Below, piece after piece: positions 21,885 to 31,192 of a stretch of DNA of 64,000 nt. The position numbers were made by a program, and so were the translations under genes. The DNA is from Aureobasidium sp. EXF-3400 (Eukaryota; Ascomycota; Dothideomycetes; Dothideales; Saccotheciaceae), in the NCBI GenBank assembly GCA_024195585.1, contig SWBL01000085.1, positions 94,284 through 158,283 of the forward strand, written 5' to 3'. A model generated the notes under the pieces. It saw nothing but the letters and a program-made list of their open reading frames with translations, had not been told where the DNA came from and made no database searches. How positions within the stretch are numbered: the first letter of the stretch is position 1; every line of letters begins with the position of its first letter.

Positions 21885-23305
21885 ATTCGCTATACGTGGG
21901 ACGATAAGAAAATGTTGGACCCAAGGAGAAACTGCAATAATTCATCAGTCCTGCTGGCCTTGCGACCCGAGTCTCGGTGCTAAAGGGGCTGGGGCATAGA
22001 TAGATAGGTACTACAAAAAGGTGCACATGTCTCATTGGCCCGCTCAACGCCTGTGCCCTTCTCAGCAGCAGCAGATGCTCACCAATGAGACTGTCTGCCA
22101 CGTTGTATCTGAAAAGCACATGTGCGATAAGCCAATGCATGCATGCAAACTTACCACGCTGAAATCAGTAGGCCTGCGTATCGTCGTTATCGACTTCACA
22201 AGACCGAGGTACGGTATAGGTATGGAATAAACGTGTGTGATGTTGCTGTCACGGGACAGGAACAATTGAGAAGACTCGGAAAGAACACAAAGACTCGTGA
22301 GACGAGGACAGTGGGAGAAAGCAAGATCAAGTTTGTGACGAAAGTCTGAAGAGACAACCTGAACTGCCCCCGATCGGAATCGACGCTAAAGACGTGACGA
22401 AGGCCCATTAGCTACACCCGTCATATCATTGGCCGCCCGCTTCAACACGGTACAGAGGCATGCCTGAGATATATTTCCACTTGCAAATATCCCTCACCGT
22501 CTTTCACAAAGCCCATGCCGTCTTATCTCTACCTCTAACTACCTACACGAGCATACAAACACTTGCTTGACAACACGTTGCCAGGCGGGCAGCCCGACAT
22601 TGAAACGCTCAAATGCCGTCCTCGCTGGTTCTCATGATGCGCTTCCTCGGAGTAATCAAGCCACAGTGCCACACTTGCCGTCCCCGCGTCGCGACGTATT
22701 CGAGAACACCTTGGAAGTTGGAGCCCCTCCATTCAGGTACATGTTCGCTAAACAGGTTCCTGGTGCCATGATTGTAAACTTGCCGTTGGACAGTCACTTG
22801 ATGTCTATGCCTATACGTGATATGTTACGGCGATATGGGTTATGGAATTGTCCGAGCAAACTCTCGTATGCCCCTCTTCGATCATGGGGTGGAATGACCG
22901 TGAAACCATGACCATTTTCCCTTTCTGCCATGCGCCACGCTGTGCTGTCGTAAGCACTTTCTTCACGCTGCTACTTGGCAGTTACTGGACTGTGTCATTT
23001 TCGTCTTCACCAACTTCTGAATCTCACATGCGAGCGGGGCCGAGTCCGCAAACATGTCTAGACAGGCCTGCTATCGTCGCATGAGCATTCTCATGTTGCT
23101 AAGAAATCTTCATTAAGAGTTGTCTTCGTATAAATACACCCGATCCCTCTGTCGAGGCGACCTTTCGCTTCGCTGCATGCTCGACTCGTCTCTTCAGGTG
23201 CACAATAGCACCAGTGCTGTATTGTGTCCAGTTTTCTTTGTTTGTGTGATATCCGGATCCCATTTCCGTGTCTCCGCAGAACGATGCTTGTCTGCAAAAG
23301 ACAGA
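21885..23305. other. 1.4-kb intergenic interval
   Basis: Contains the AIM21 promoter and the 3' UTR of TVP18. A plus-strand frame at 22567-22911 opens with TTG only and lacks family resemblance. No RNA gene recognised. Confidence 0.5.
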
Positions 23306-23916
23306 CTAGACGATCATCTGAGCGACACCGTGACCACCCAGAGTCTTGCTTCCAACGAATCCTTGGCCCTTGACGCCAGCCAATGCATAGAAGCAGGCTG
23401 TGATGAGCAGGACGATGGCAGCGACGATAAGACTGGTTGTCTTCACGGCGATAGAAATCCATTGGATGACACTCATGGCAAGGTAGATGGCGGCGCGCAT
23501 GTAATTGGTCTCGAATCGGCGGATGAAGGTATCAAAGGTGGAGGATGTCGGACAAATGCGCAGGAGGAGAGGGACTTCGACAAAGAGGATGACGAACGAG
23601 CAGACACTGGGTTTCGTGTTAGCGTCGAGTCTTTCAAAACACCCGATTACTACTCACAGGCATATCACGGCAAACAGGATGACCCAGTGGAAGAGGAAGA
23701 TATTGCCAATGCCGAGACCGAAGCACAGCACCATGCTGATGATACCGGCCCTGTTGTATTGGGTTAGTGAATGCGATTCCTGTTCATACTGCGCGCTTGA
23801 TCCTACCATTGGCCGTATATACCTGTTCGCGAGTCAGCGCGTTGTCCAGCAGAGAGTGTAATTCACGTATGCGACTTACTGAAGTTACGCGACCTGAGCT
23901 CTTCTGCGATAGTCAT
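23306..23916 (-). CDS. TVP18: Golgi membrane protein Tvp18, 4 exons
   Basis: Exons 23916-23880, 23822-23807, 23750-23658 and 23606-23306 give 148 aa, the usual Tvp18 size. Tvp18 is a small tetra-spanning protein of late Golgi (Tlg2-containing) vesicles in yeast; its exact job is unclear. The N-terminus MTIAEELRSRNFSIYGQW, four hydrophobic stretches (GIISMVLCFGLGIGNIFLF; VCSFVILFVEVPLLL; MRAAIYLAMSVIQWISI; SLIVAAIVLLITACFYALAG), the RICPTSSTFDTF loop and the C-terminal GSKTLGGHGVAQMIV all match the family. Exon 2 is only 16 nt. The introns are 57, 56 and 51 nt. Every junction restores the conserved sequence, so the model is well fixed. Confidence 0.92.
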
Positions 23917-24653
23917 CTTGTCGGTTTGGCGGATGCTGAGGAGGATAGGCTATGTAGTGTCGCGACGGCGGGATTTGTATGGCAGAGTATCGACAGTAAA
24001 GCTGTCACGTTCGGAATGGGTGCTGAATGGCTCGGACCAAGCTGTAGCGTTCGGACGGTGAGGGGAGTCTTGTAAGTTTGCTTTGTGTTTCGGGTAGTGT
24101 CAAGTTCACAGAGATAGGGAGGAGCAAGGGCCTGATGGATGGAGAGAGTATTGTATTCAGAAGAGGAAATGCAGTTGCCTACAAAGAATGAGAGCAGGGC
24201 GGATGTGATTCGCGTCGCGCAACAGCAGGAGCGACCGGCGTCAAGACCGACAGCTTTCCCCGATCTGCTGCCAAAAACAGACCACTTTCAGGGTCCCGCT
24301 GCGTCTGATCTTCGTCTCATGTCTGTTTAGTGCGCTACCATCTATACCAAAAGACACCAGAATCATACTGCGCCACTCATCTCGCTACCCAGTCCTGCTG
24401 GATTACCATGTGGATTGTGTGCCTGGATGCAGAACAGAAGACAGTCACTATGCGATTCCAATAGTGCCTTCAAAGGTCGAGAGTCGTGGATTTCATTGGC
24501 CTGATATTTTATAACTATCGGCTCATCAATTGGAGTTCGCTCCTTCATCCGTCGGCCACATGGCCTGTTGTGCATAGAGAAGATCCCATTATTACATGAC
24601 AAATGTGCATCTTCTTTCTCCTCCTATTCTTCCCATGATGTTGGTCAAATCGC
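23917..24653. other. Intergenic, TVP18 promoter and NTF2 3' region
   Basis: 737 bp with only short frames. Nothing else recognised. Confidence 0.5.
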
Positions 24654-25397
24654 TTATGCGGCAGCGTAGACGAGTCTGAAGATGTCGTTGAAGACGTAGT
24701 AGCTGCCAGCACCGTCGGGCAGGAGCTGGAAGGACTGGGTGTAGCTCATGGGTCTCTGCTCCTCGTCGACCTGTGAGGTGAGGTGGTCAGTCTTTGTGAG
24801 TGTGTGATCGTAGCCTTCAGTCTACGTACAAGCAGTCTTCCGGCAACAAGGACCAGGATACCACCAGCGTCGTTGGAGGGCTGGGCGTCCAAGCTGGAGA
24901 CCTCGTGCTGGACCTTCTCGAAAGGCAGGGCCTATGTGATTGCTCAGTTTCTGTCTGTTGTATGGTCGAGGACCAGGGTTTGCGACATACGACGAGCTTC
25001 TCGGTGATGCCAGCGGCGCCTTGAACGGGAGAGTTCTCGAAGGTGAGCATGGAGTGGTCCTTCTGTATATTCCAATCATATCAGGACTAGCTCTTCTCTT
25101 GTAGCAATCATTGTTGATGGTGTTTCCGTACGTAGAGGGCACCGAGAGCGGGGCGGTTCTCATCGAAAGTCTTGTAGTAGAACTGAGTGAACTGCTCTGG
25201 GGGTTGCGTTAGACTCGAGGCGTGGCTACGTGGGACTCAGGGTCGGTAATACCAGCGATGTTCTGGAAGTCTGCGCAAGGTTTGTGTCAGTCATAGTCGT
25301 TGTGCATTTCGGCCCAAATCGCTTGAGTGCAGGAGAATGGAGCTCGTTGTCTCAGCGTCTCAGAGGGGCTTGAGGGTCGCGCAGACTTACCGGACAT
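24654..25397 (-). CDS. NTF2: Nuclear transport factor 2, 6 exons
   Basis: Exons 25397-25391, 25270-25253, 25196-25132, 25062-24991, 24931-24830 and 24770-24654 give 126 aa, the standard NTF2 length. NTF2 binds Ran-GDP and FxFG nucleoporins and carries Ran into the nucleus, where it is recharged. Recognisable segments are MSDFQNIAEQFTQFYYKTFD, LYKDHSMLTFEN, AAGITEKLVALPFEKVQHEV, GILVLVAGRLLVDEEQRPMS and the C-terminal YYVFNDIFRLVYAAA. The coding part is split into very small exons (first 7 nt, second 18 nt); each junction was chosen by GT-AG sites that restore the conserved fold. No residue expected for the Ran or FG sites is obviously missing. Confidence 0.95.
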
Positions 25398-25995
25398 GAT
25401 GGCGGATTGTGATGTGAGGTATGCAGCAAAAGATGAGTAACAAGAAATAAAGGTATGCGGCTTGTGGAAGCTTTGGACTTGTAACAGAGCGTCGTCGACT
25501 CTTGTGTTCACGTAGCGGGGCTGTCAAAACCAACGGCGAATTCCGTCGCCGTATATAAAGCCCGACTTTTCTCTCTTTCTCTTCTTTCACGACAGCGCCA
25601 AACATCAACAATTGCTGCTGTCATCGGTCATGTACGCCACGACAGCAGCTGCATCGTAATCTGTAAGTATACCTCTCTACTCACACCCTTCACACGCTTT
25701 CTATGATGAATAAAACAAACGATAACTTATGACTTCCATGGGCCCTCCTTCGGGACGCAAACCCATGGAGCCTCAAGAATCATGGACTTCAAACACCCAC
25801 TTGAGGTTTCGTGATTGTCAACAAAGCTCAACAGCCTGATCCACAGCACAACACTCTTCTCTTCAATCAATGTTACTCTGATTTGAACATTCACTAACAT
25901 TGTAAAGTGTACAGGCATTATCATTGCAGTCATAGGAATATAAATCTAGCTAGCCTTTTAATCATAATGCAAGCTTAATGCTGCCTTTTCATCTC
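25398..25995. other. Intergenic, NTF2 promoter and reductase 3' UTR
   Basis: 598 bp. A minus-strand frame here is short and unsupported. A pyrimidine-rich stretch (on the minus strand TTTCTT-like, purine-rich in reverse) occurs near 25570-25610, as expected upstream of a housekeeping gene. Confidence 0.4.
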
Positions 25996-27152
25996 TTATG
26001 CGCCGACCGACTGGAACGACTTGACAGTGTCCTTGATTGACTCGTGAAGTGACTTGAACTGAATGCCGAGCACCTCCTTGGTTCTGCTGTTGTCGTAGCT
26101 GTAGACGCCATCCTTGGGGTAATCACCGCCCGATGTGCTGTCTGAAGGCAAGTTCTTGGTCTCAGGGTACTCCTTCTTGATGATCTGGGCAATCTCCTTG
26201 TTGGAGAAGTGGCCAGCAGTTACAAAGAAGCGCTTGTTGGCAGCGGCCTCAACCTCAATGGCCTTGACGTGACAAAGTGCAAGGTCGCGAACGTCGACCC
26301 ATAGGAAAGTGCCAGTCTCGGGGATCTCATCCTTGGCCTTACCCTGGTAGATGTCTCTGATGCGCTGGTTGCTAGTGTTCAAAGACTCGAGCGAGTTGAG
26401 GTAGTGGACGATGGGACCAAGGACGAGAGGAGGGTTGATGGTCGAGATGGTGAAGTTGGGCTTCTCCTTCTCGACGAAGTCCCACGAGGCCTTCTCGGCA
26501 AATGTCTTGCTAGCACGGTATCCAGCAGGAGGGCTCTCGAGAGCTTCTTCGTGGGTGATAGGGTTCCAGTCGGCCTCGGTGTAGGTGTGGCCAGGCCAGT
26601 TACCCTTGCTAGGGTTGACGATGGAGGCAAAGCTGGAGGTGATGACAACACGCTTGACCGATGGTGCATTCTTCTTGATCGACTTCAGGATACCGGTGGT
26701 TCCGATAACAGCAGGATCAAGGAGTTCCTGAGATACATTTAGTAAATCGTACAAGATCAGGTCGTAGCAATGCAACACTCTAGTGATTGCAGAATAAGTA
26801 ACATGCATTTACACGTCCACATTGAACAAGGCTGGGCACAAGGTAAAGAAGAGATGTGGCTGACCTTCTGAATGTCTGTAACGTTGAAGTGGAAGGGAGA
26901 AGCAGTGTGGATGACGGCCTCGAAAGGAGGGTCTGAGACGACAGCCTTGTCAAAAGCGCCCTCTTGTGCAATGTCTTCAACAATGGCAAAAGAAAGCTGC
27001 TTCTCAGAAGCCTCAGGGTGGGCCTCCTTGATCTTGTTGGCCTTCTCCTGGGAGCGGACAGTAGTCACGACCGAGTGGCCATGCTCAAGCAGGATGTCCA
27101 GAACATGGGCAGCAATGAAGCCGGAGCCTCCTGACAAAAGTACGCGGGTCAT
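25996..27152 (-). CDS. Gre2-like NADPH-dependent aldehyde/ketone reductase (extended SDR)
   Basis: Exons 27152-26865 and 26727-25996, joined in phase 0 across a 137-nt intron, give 339 aa, normal for the family. These cytosolic enzymes (yeast Gre2; dihydroflavonol-reductase-like) reduce methylglyoxal, isovaleraldehyde and many ketones with NADPH. Visible features are the Rossmann motif GGSGFIAAHVLD at residues 8-19, the catalytic Ser in VVITSSFAS (about 127-128), and YRASK with Tyr166 and Lys170. A long substrate-binding C-terminal half includes INPPLVLGP and LWVDVRDLALCH. The true substrate cannot be told from sequence. The gene is divergent from the RS-rich protein gene across 474 bp. Confidence 0.9.
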
Positions 27153-27626
27153 TGTGATTTGATGTGTATGGGAGAGTGATTGAACTTTGAAAAGGCGACG
27201 GTTGAGGGAGGGGCAATGATGAATTAAATACCAGCCGTCGATGATAGCATATTACCTCTTACCTTAGCCTGATGGCATCGTAGTCTTATTGCCTATCTCC
27301 GCCATAACTCCAGAAGTCTGTCCAGAAGTTTGTCTAGCATCATCGATCACTACGACACGCGTCAGACTGCCTTGATAATCAATGGCATGTTAAGGTGCAT
27401 GTATTTGTCAAAAAAAAAAGACATTCTCGTGCTGACAGGCTGAATAGGTGCTCAGCTCCAAGGGGACATCGTGTTTGTCGAGAGACAAGAGTGGGGCATT
27501 GATATCCCGAGGTCGCGGGACATCGATGACATCAAGGTCGCCAAGGATGGAGTAATTCTCGCCGAAGACGCAAAGGCTCCATCATACCTACTAAAGATAT
27601 AACAATCTTATCATATCTCCACGACC
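27153..27626. promoter_or_regulatory. Divergent promoter (reductase / RS-rich protein), with exon-like fragment
   Basis: 474 bp between two divergent starts. An A-tract lies near 27410-27420. The segment 27456-27602 reads as a coding-like 48-codon tail on the plus strand, listed separately. Confidence 0.5.
27456..27602 (+). pseudogene. Orphan coding-like segment (possible gene relic or unannotated 3' exon)
   Basis: A potential acceptor (GTGCTCAG at 27448-27455) precedes 48 codons ending in TAA. They read like a protein C-terminus (QGDIVFVERQEWGIDIP and then KVAKDGVILAEDAKAPSYLL). In-frame stops lie just upstream and no upstream exon with a fitting donor was found before the divergent gene at 27152. 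It could be a relic, a chance frame, or the end of an exon I cannot place. The family is unknown. Confidence 0.25.
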
Positions 27627-28688
27627 ATGCCTGATGATCGTTATCGTTCTTCGAGACAGCGATCACGCTCGCCGGACCGCTCAAGACGAAACCGTGATCA
27701 CCATCAGAAGAGACGAAGTCGTTCTCCTGCCCCGATTCAGCTGCCCTTGAACGCGCGCGCCCTGGTCAAACATGACTTGAAGGGGTTCAAGAGACTGTTT
27801 GCTCTTTATCTTGACATTCAAAAGCAGATAGACATAGATGAGTTGGACGAGAACGAGATCAAAGGTAGGTGGAAGTCCTTCCTAGGCAAGTGGTGAGTGG
27901 TCCAGTCTGTCCATTGCGCCGAGGAAACTGTGTTTAACCACCAACAGGAATCGCGCAGAACTAGCAGAGGGTTGGTATGATCCTGTGACCAAAGAGAAAG
28001 CCGACCGTGCCACTTCTGAGGCCAAAGCATCACGCCATAGCCCGCCGCCGAGTGAACAACCAGAACAAGACCACTACCAACATGAGCAACAACCGGCTGC
28101 TAGCCAGCCAGTCGCGGACCGTGACGACAGCGAAGACGAATATGCGCCTTCGCTGCCGACTAACATCAGCCGTGTTGGACCTACGGTGCCATCCATCCAA
28201 GATCTTCAATACAGAAACGGTACGCTCATGTCCAGTTGATCTGCACAAGCGCCACTCAGGGCTCACATTTTACAGAAATTGCTGAGGAAGACGAAACCGC
28301 ACGCCGACAAGACTTACGCTTCGACCGGAAGATGGATCGGAAATTGCAAAAGGAGCGCTTAGAGGAGCTCAACCCACGCGCCGAGCCAGGCTCCCGGGAA
28401 CGACAACTCGAGAAGAAGCGAGAGAAGGCTGTCACAAATCGTGCTTTCCGCGAAGAAAAGTCGCCTGGAGCCGAAGAAGTTGGCGAAAGCCAGCTAATCG
28501 GCGGCGAGGACGGCATCAAGGCTCATATCCAAGCCAACCAGCGTAAGAAGTCGGAACGTGAGCTGAGAAAGGAGGAGGTACTTCGCGCTCGTGAGGCCGA
28601 ACGCGAGGAACGACTTGCACACCACAGAGCCAAAGAAGACAAGACCATGGAGATGCTCAGGAGTCTTGCTAGGCAACGCTACGGCTGA
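27627..28688 (+). CDS. RS-rich nuclear protein, probably RNA-linked, 3 exons
   Basis: Exons 27627-27892, 27948-28219 and 28276-28688 (introns 55 and 56 nt) give 316 aa. The first 38 residues are an Arg/Ser-dipeptide tract (RYRSSRQRSRSPDRSRRN), typical of splicing-related proteins. A compact helical region follows (residues about 40-100: ALVKHDLKGFKRLFALYLDI, KGRWKSFLGKWNRAELAEGW). This WKSFLxKWNRxELxEGWYDP stretch looks like the conserved core and spans the first splice junction. The middle is acidic and Gln/Pro-rich. The C-terminal third is a highly charged single helix (RRQDLRFDRKMDRKLQKERL). No helicase or RRM motif is visible. A nuclear RNA-processing role is inferred from composition only. 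Confidence 0.8.
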
Positions 28689-29371
28689 AGTCTTCCAATG
28701 TTCTAGGACGATTTTTCCGACCCGGTTGGATTCAGATCACTATCTCTGCGGCTGAGCCTTGAGCTCCTCAGAAATGCACTTCCGATTGTGCATATTACGA
28801 GAAGCTATTCCATCTTGTGGCTCGCCGAGGTAACCGTCTCCTGCCATAAGTATCGCAAGCAAAAGCGAAGTGACCAACATCCATGTGACGAGCCAAGGAC
28901 AAATCATGTAGATCCCTTGCCGCTCTGGATGTTGATGAAGTACGACGACCAATCACTCGACTTCATTAAGCGCTTCGCGCTTGCCGGCGCAGCCGCGCAG
29001 CCTCATTTGGTATACGAACGTGCTATGTAAATGATAGATATTGATGTTGATGCGGCAGAGAACTGATCACGATCCGCTTGGACAAGGAAAGATTGTGTCG
29101 CACAAATCCCTGATTGACTCTCGAGGCGACCTTGTGAGCTTCGATGTGCTCTCCACCATTGAAATTGCAACAATCACTCCCGGGTTGGCAATATCCCTCA
29201 TATTTATACAGTCGTCGTTGGGTCCGCTATCAGTCGGGTGGGAAGCCCAAAATATATAATGACCTGTCACAAAATCTAGAATGACCTGTCTGAACTTATG
29301 TACAGATACAGTCGAACGATCTGCACGCCAACGAACCGGATCGCTTATATCACCAGCATAACAACAGGACG
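28689..29371. other. Intergenic, including promoter of the 606-aa orphan
   Basis: 683 bp without a supported gene. A GC-rich imperfect palindrome (GCGCTTCGCGCTTGCC...) lies near 28970-29000. Confidence 0.4.
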
Positions 29372-31192
29372 ATGAGCGGATCGTTTGCCGCCGTAGGCAA
29401 CAATGATACATGGTCACCGACAGACTTTACCCCTGAGTCAGACTTCTCCCAGGATACAGAGTCTCTCGAAGCTAATACCGACGACTTGTTTGACCTTGTG
29501 GCATGGGATGTGGAAGAGACTGCCGCCAGGAGGAAGCCTCCGAGGACGTCTCAAATCTGCAATGGTCCACGTTTGCTACCGAGGATCCGAGATCAAGATC
29601 AAGCTCTCGATCTGGCTGCACCTGCAAGACATGAAGTCAGTGAAGGGTGCGGGCGCCCCAAAGTGCCACTGGCTGGACATACCGACTTCAGCAAGGTCAT
29701 TCAATCCACCGGCTTGATCGCCAATAGTGAATCGTATAACGATGTCATTCAACAGGGGTATACTCAAGAACACTTTCACGAGATCACACCTCCTCCTCCT
29801 CATCTTGAGTTTACCTCCTCGAATTCTTGGCCGTATACGCCCGAGGATCACAACAAGTCTTTGCCATCGACCCATGAGTCGTTCTCAGGCTCATTCTATG
29901 ATCAAACCGACGAGTCTTACTTTGCCCAGGATCTGTCCAGCTTCCCATTGTACAACCACCACTACGACTCCTCTCCGGTATGCAAGCCTCTGGAACCTGT
30001 GGTATCAGGGAAAGCAATACATCCCAACATGTATCCCTCTTCGCACCCGAGGCCGATGCAAGCCTTGACTCAAATGTCTTGCCAGAGCTTATACCAGATA
30101 CCACCATCATTTAGTACAGGTCTAAGTCTCCGTCCGAAGACTGAATCAGTATGGAGGACAACTTTACTACAGTACCTCACATTACCCAATCCTGCCAGTA
30201 ACTTGGTAAAGCAGGTTCAGGGGCCTGATCAGGCTCGCGATCCGCACTATTTCTGGGATGTGCGCAACGTACGCGAGTGGCCTGCTTTCAAGCTCCAGAC
30301 GATGTTTGATATTCCAGAGTTACGATCGCTACTCTGTGATGGAATACCAAGCGACAATCTTCCGACACCTCGTCCTGTGTCCACTTCCCCACTCAAGCGC
30401 GAGGATTTACGCCTCGCACATATGAAACACTACGGTAGCAAGCTCAATGCGGCCCTGAGATCCTCATCAATTCAATCAGCCCTGCTGATGTACAGCGATC
30501 AAAGTGCTAGCCTTGCAACACCACCAGATTTCATATCGAGCGCCTCCACGAGTCAAGAGCAAAACATTGTTGGAAACAGTCGTGTCGTTGGCATAGTACT
30601 CTGTTACCATCAATGGGACAGCAGCATGCGTTATGGCGACAAATTACAGCAAATCAAATATCTACACGGTCTAGCACGCTTGCAACACGCTCTACGCGAA
30701 TGCCACTGCCGTTACGGCTTCATTATCACAGAAATCGAACTCGTATGCGTACGATATGGCGGCGACGACATCATAGCCCAACAAGCAAAGCCAGCATACA
30801 CCTTCCCCCAAACGATCTCTGGACACTTCATCCCTATATTCGGATACTTTGAAGTCAGCGCCGCCATACCACTATCCCACAATCACGTTGTCCCTGACAC
30901 GCCCTACGGAAGCTTTAGAATGACGGCTGGATTGGCACTCTGGTATCTGCACATGCATGCTCGTGATACACCACTTCCAGGACAATCGCATTGGAGAATC
31001 GACGTTGGAACGGCTATTACGAGGACTAGGCAGAAACACTTGCCTAAAGATGAGTGGGTGCCGAAACCAAGTGCTCTGCAGGAACGATGGGCGAAGACAC
31101 GTAGAGGGTGGTTGTGGCCTGCAGATGACCTCAATCAGAAGAAAGAGGTTAGGAAGAATAGACACACTGTTATGGGCAAGCGGAAGTCTTGA
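29372..31192 (+). CDS. Uncharacterised 606-aa protein, single exon
   Basis: An uninterrupted 606-codon frame from ATG at 29372. Residues 1-270 are low-complexity, rich in Ser, Pro, His, Tyr and acidic residues. From about residue 275 to 560 the sequence looks like a folded domain (DPHYFWDVRNVREWPAFKLQ, GIVLCYHQWDSSMRYGDKLQ, YGFIITEIELVCVRYGGDDI, HFIPIFGYFEVSAAIPLSH). The tail is basic (RKNRHTVMGKRKS), possibly a nuclear signal. I do not recognise the family. A disordered acidic N-terminus with a basic tail could fit a regulator, but there is no zinc cluster or bZIP. The absence of introns over 1.8 kb and the even coding quality make the gene itself secure. Confidence 0.8.
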   Translation: MSGSFAAVGNNDTWSPTDFTPESDFSQDTESLEANTDDLFDLVAWDVEETAARRKPPRTSQICNGPRLLPRIRDQDQALDLAAPARHEVSEGCGRPKVPLAGHTDFSKVIQSTGLIANSESYNDVIQQGYTQEHFHEITPPPPHLEFTSSNSWPYTPEDHNKSLPSTHESFSGSFYDQTDESYFAQDLSSFPLYNHHYDSSPVCKPLEPVVSGKAIHPNMYPSSHPRPMQALTQMSCQSLYQIPPSFSTGLSLRPKTESVWRTTLLQYLTLPNPASNLVKQVQGPDQARDPHYFWDVRNVREWPAFKLQTMFDIPELRSLLCDGIPSDNLPTPRPVSTSPLKREDLRLAHMKHYGSKLNAALRSSSIQSALLMYSDQSASLATPPDFISSASTSQEQNIVGNSRVVGIVLCYHQWDSSMRYGDKLQQIKYLHGLARLQHALRECHCRYGFIITEIELVCVRYGGDDIIAQQAKPAYTFPQTISGHFIPIFGYFEVSAAIPLSHNHVVPDTPYGSFRMTAGLALWYLHMHARDTPLPGQSHWRIDVGTAITRTRQKHLPKDEWVPKPSALQERWAKTRRGWLWPADDLNQKKEVRKNRHTVMGKRKS

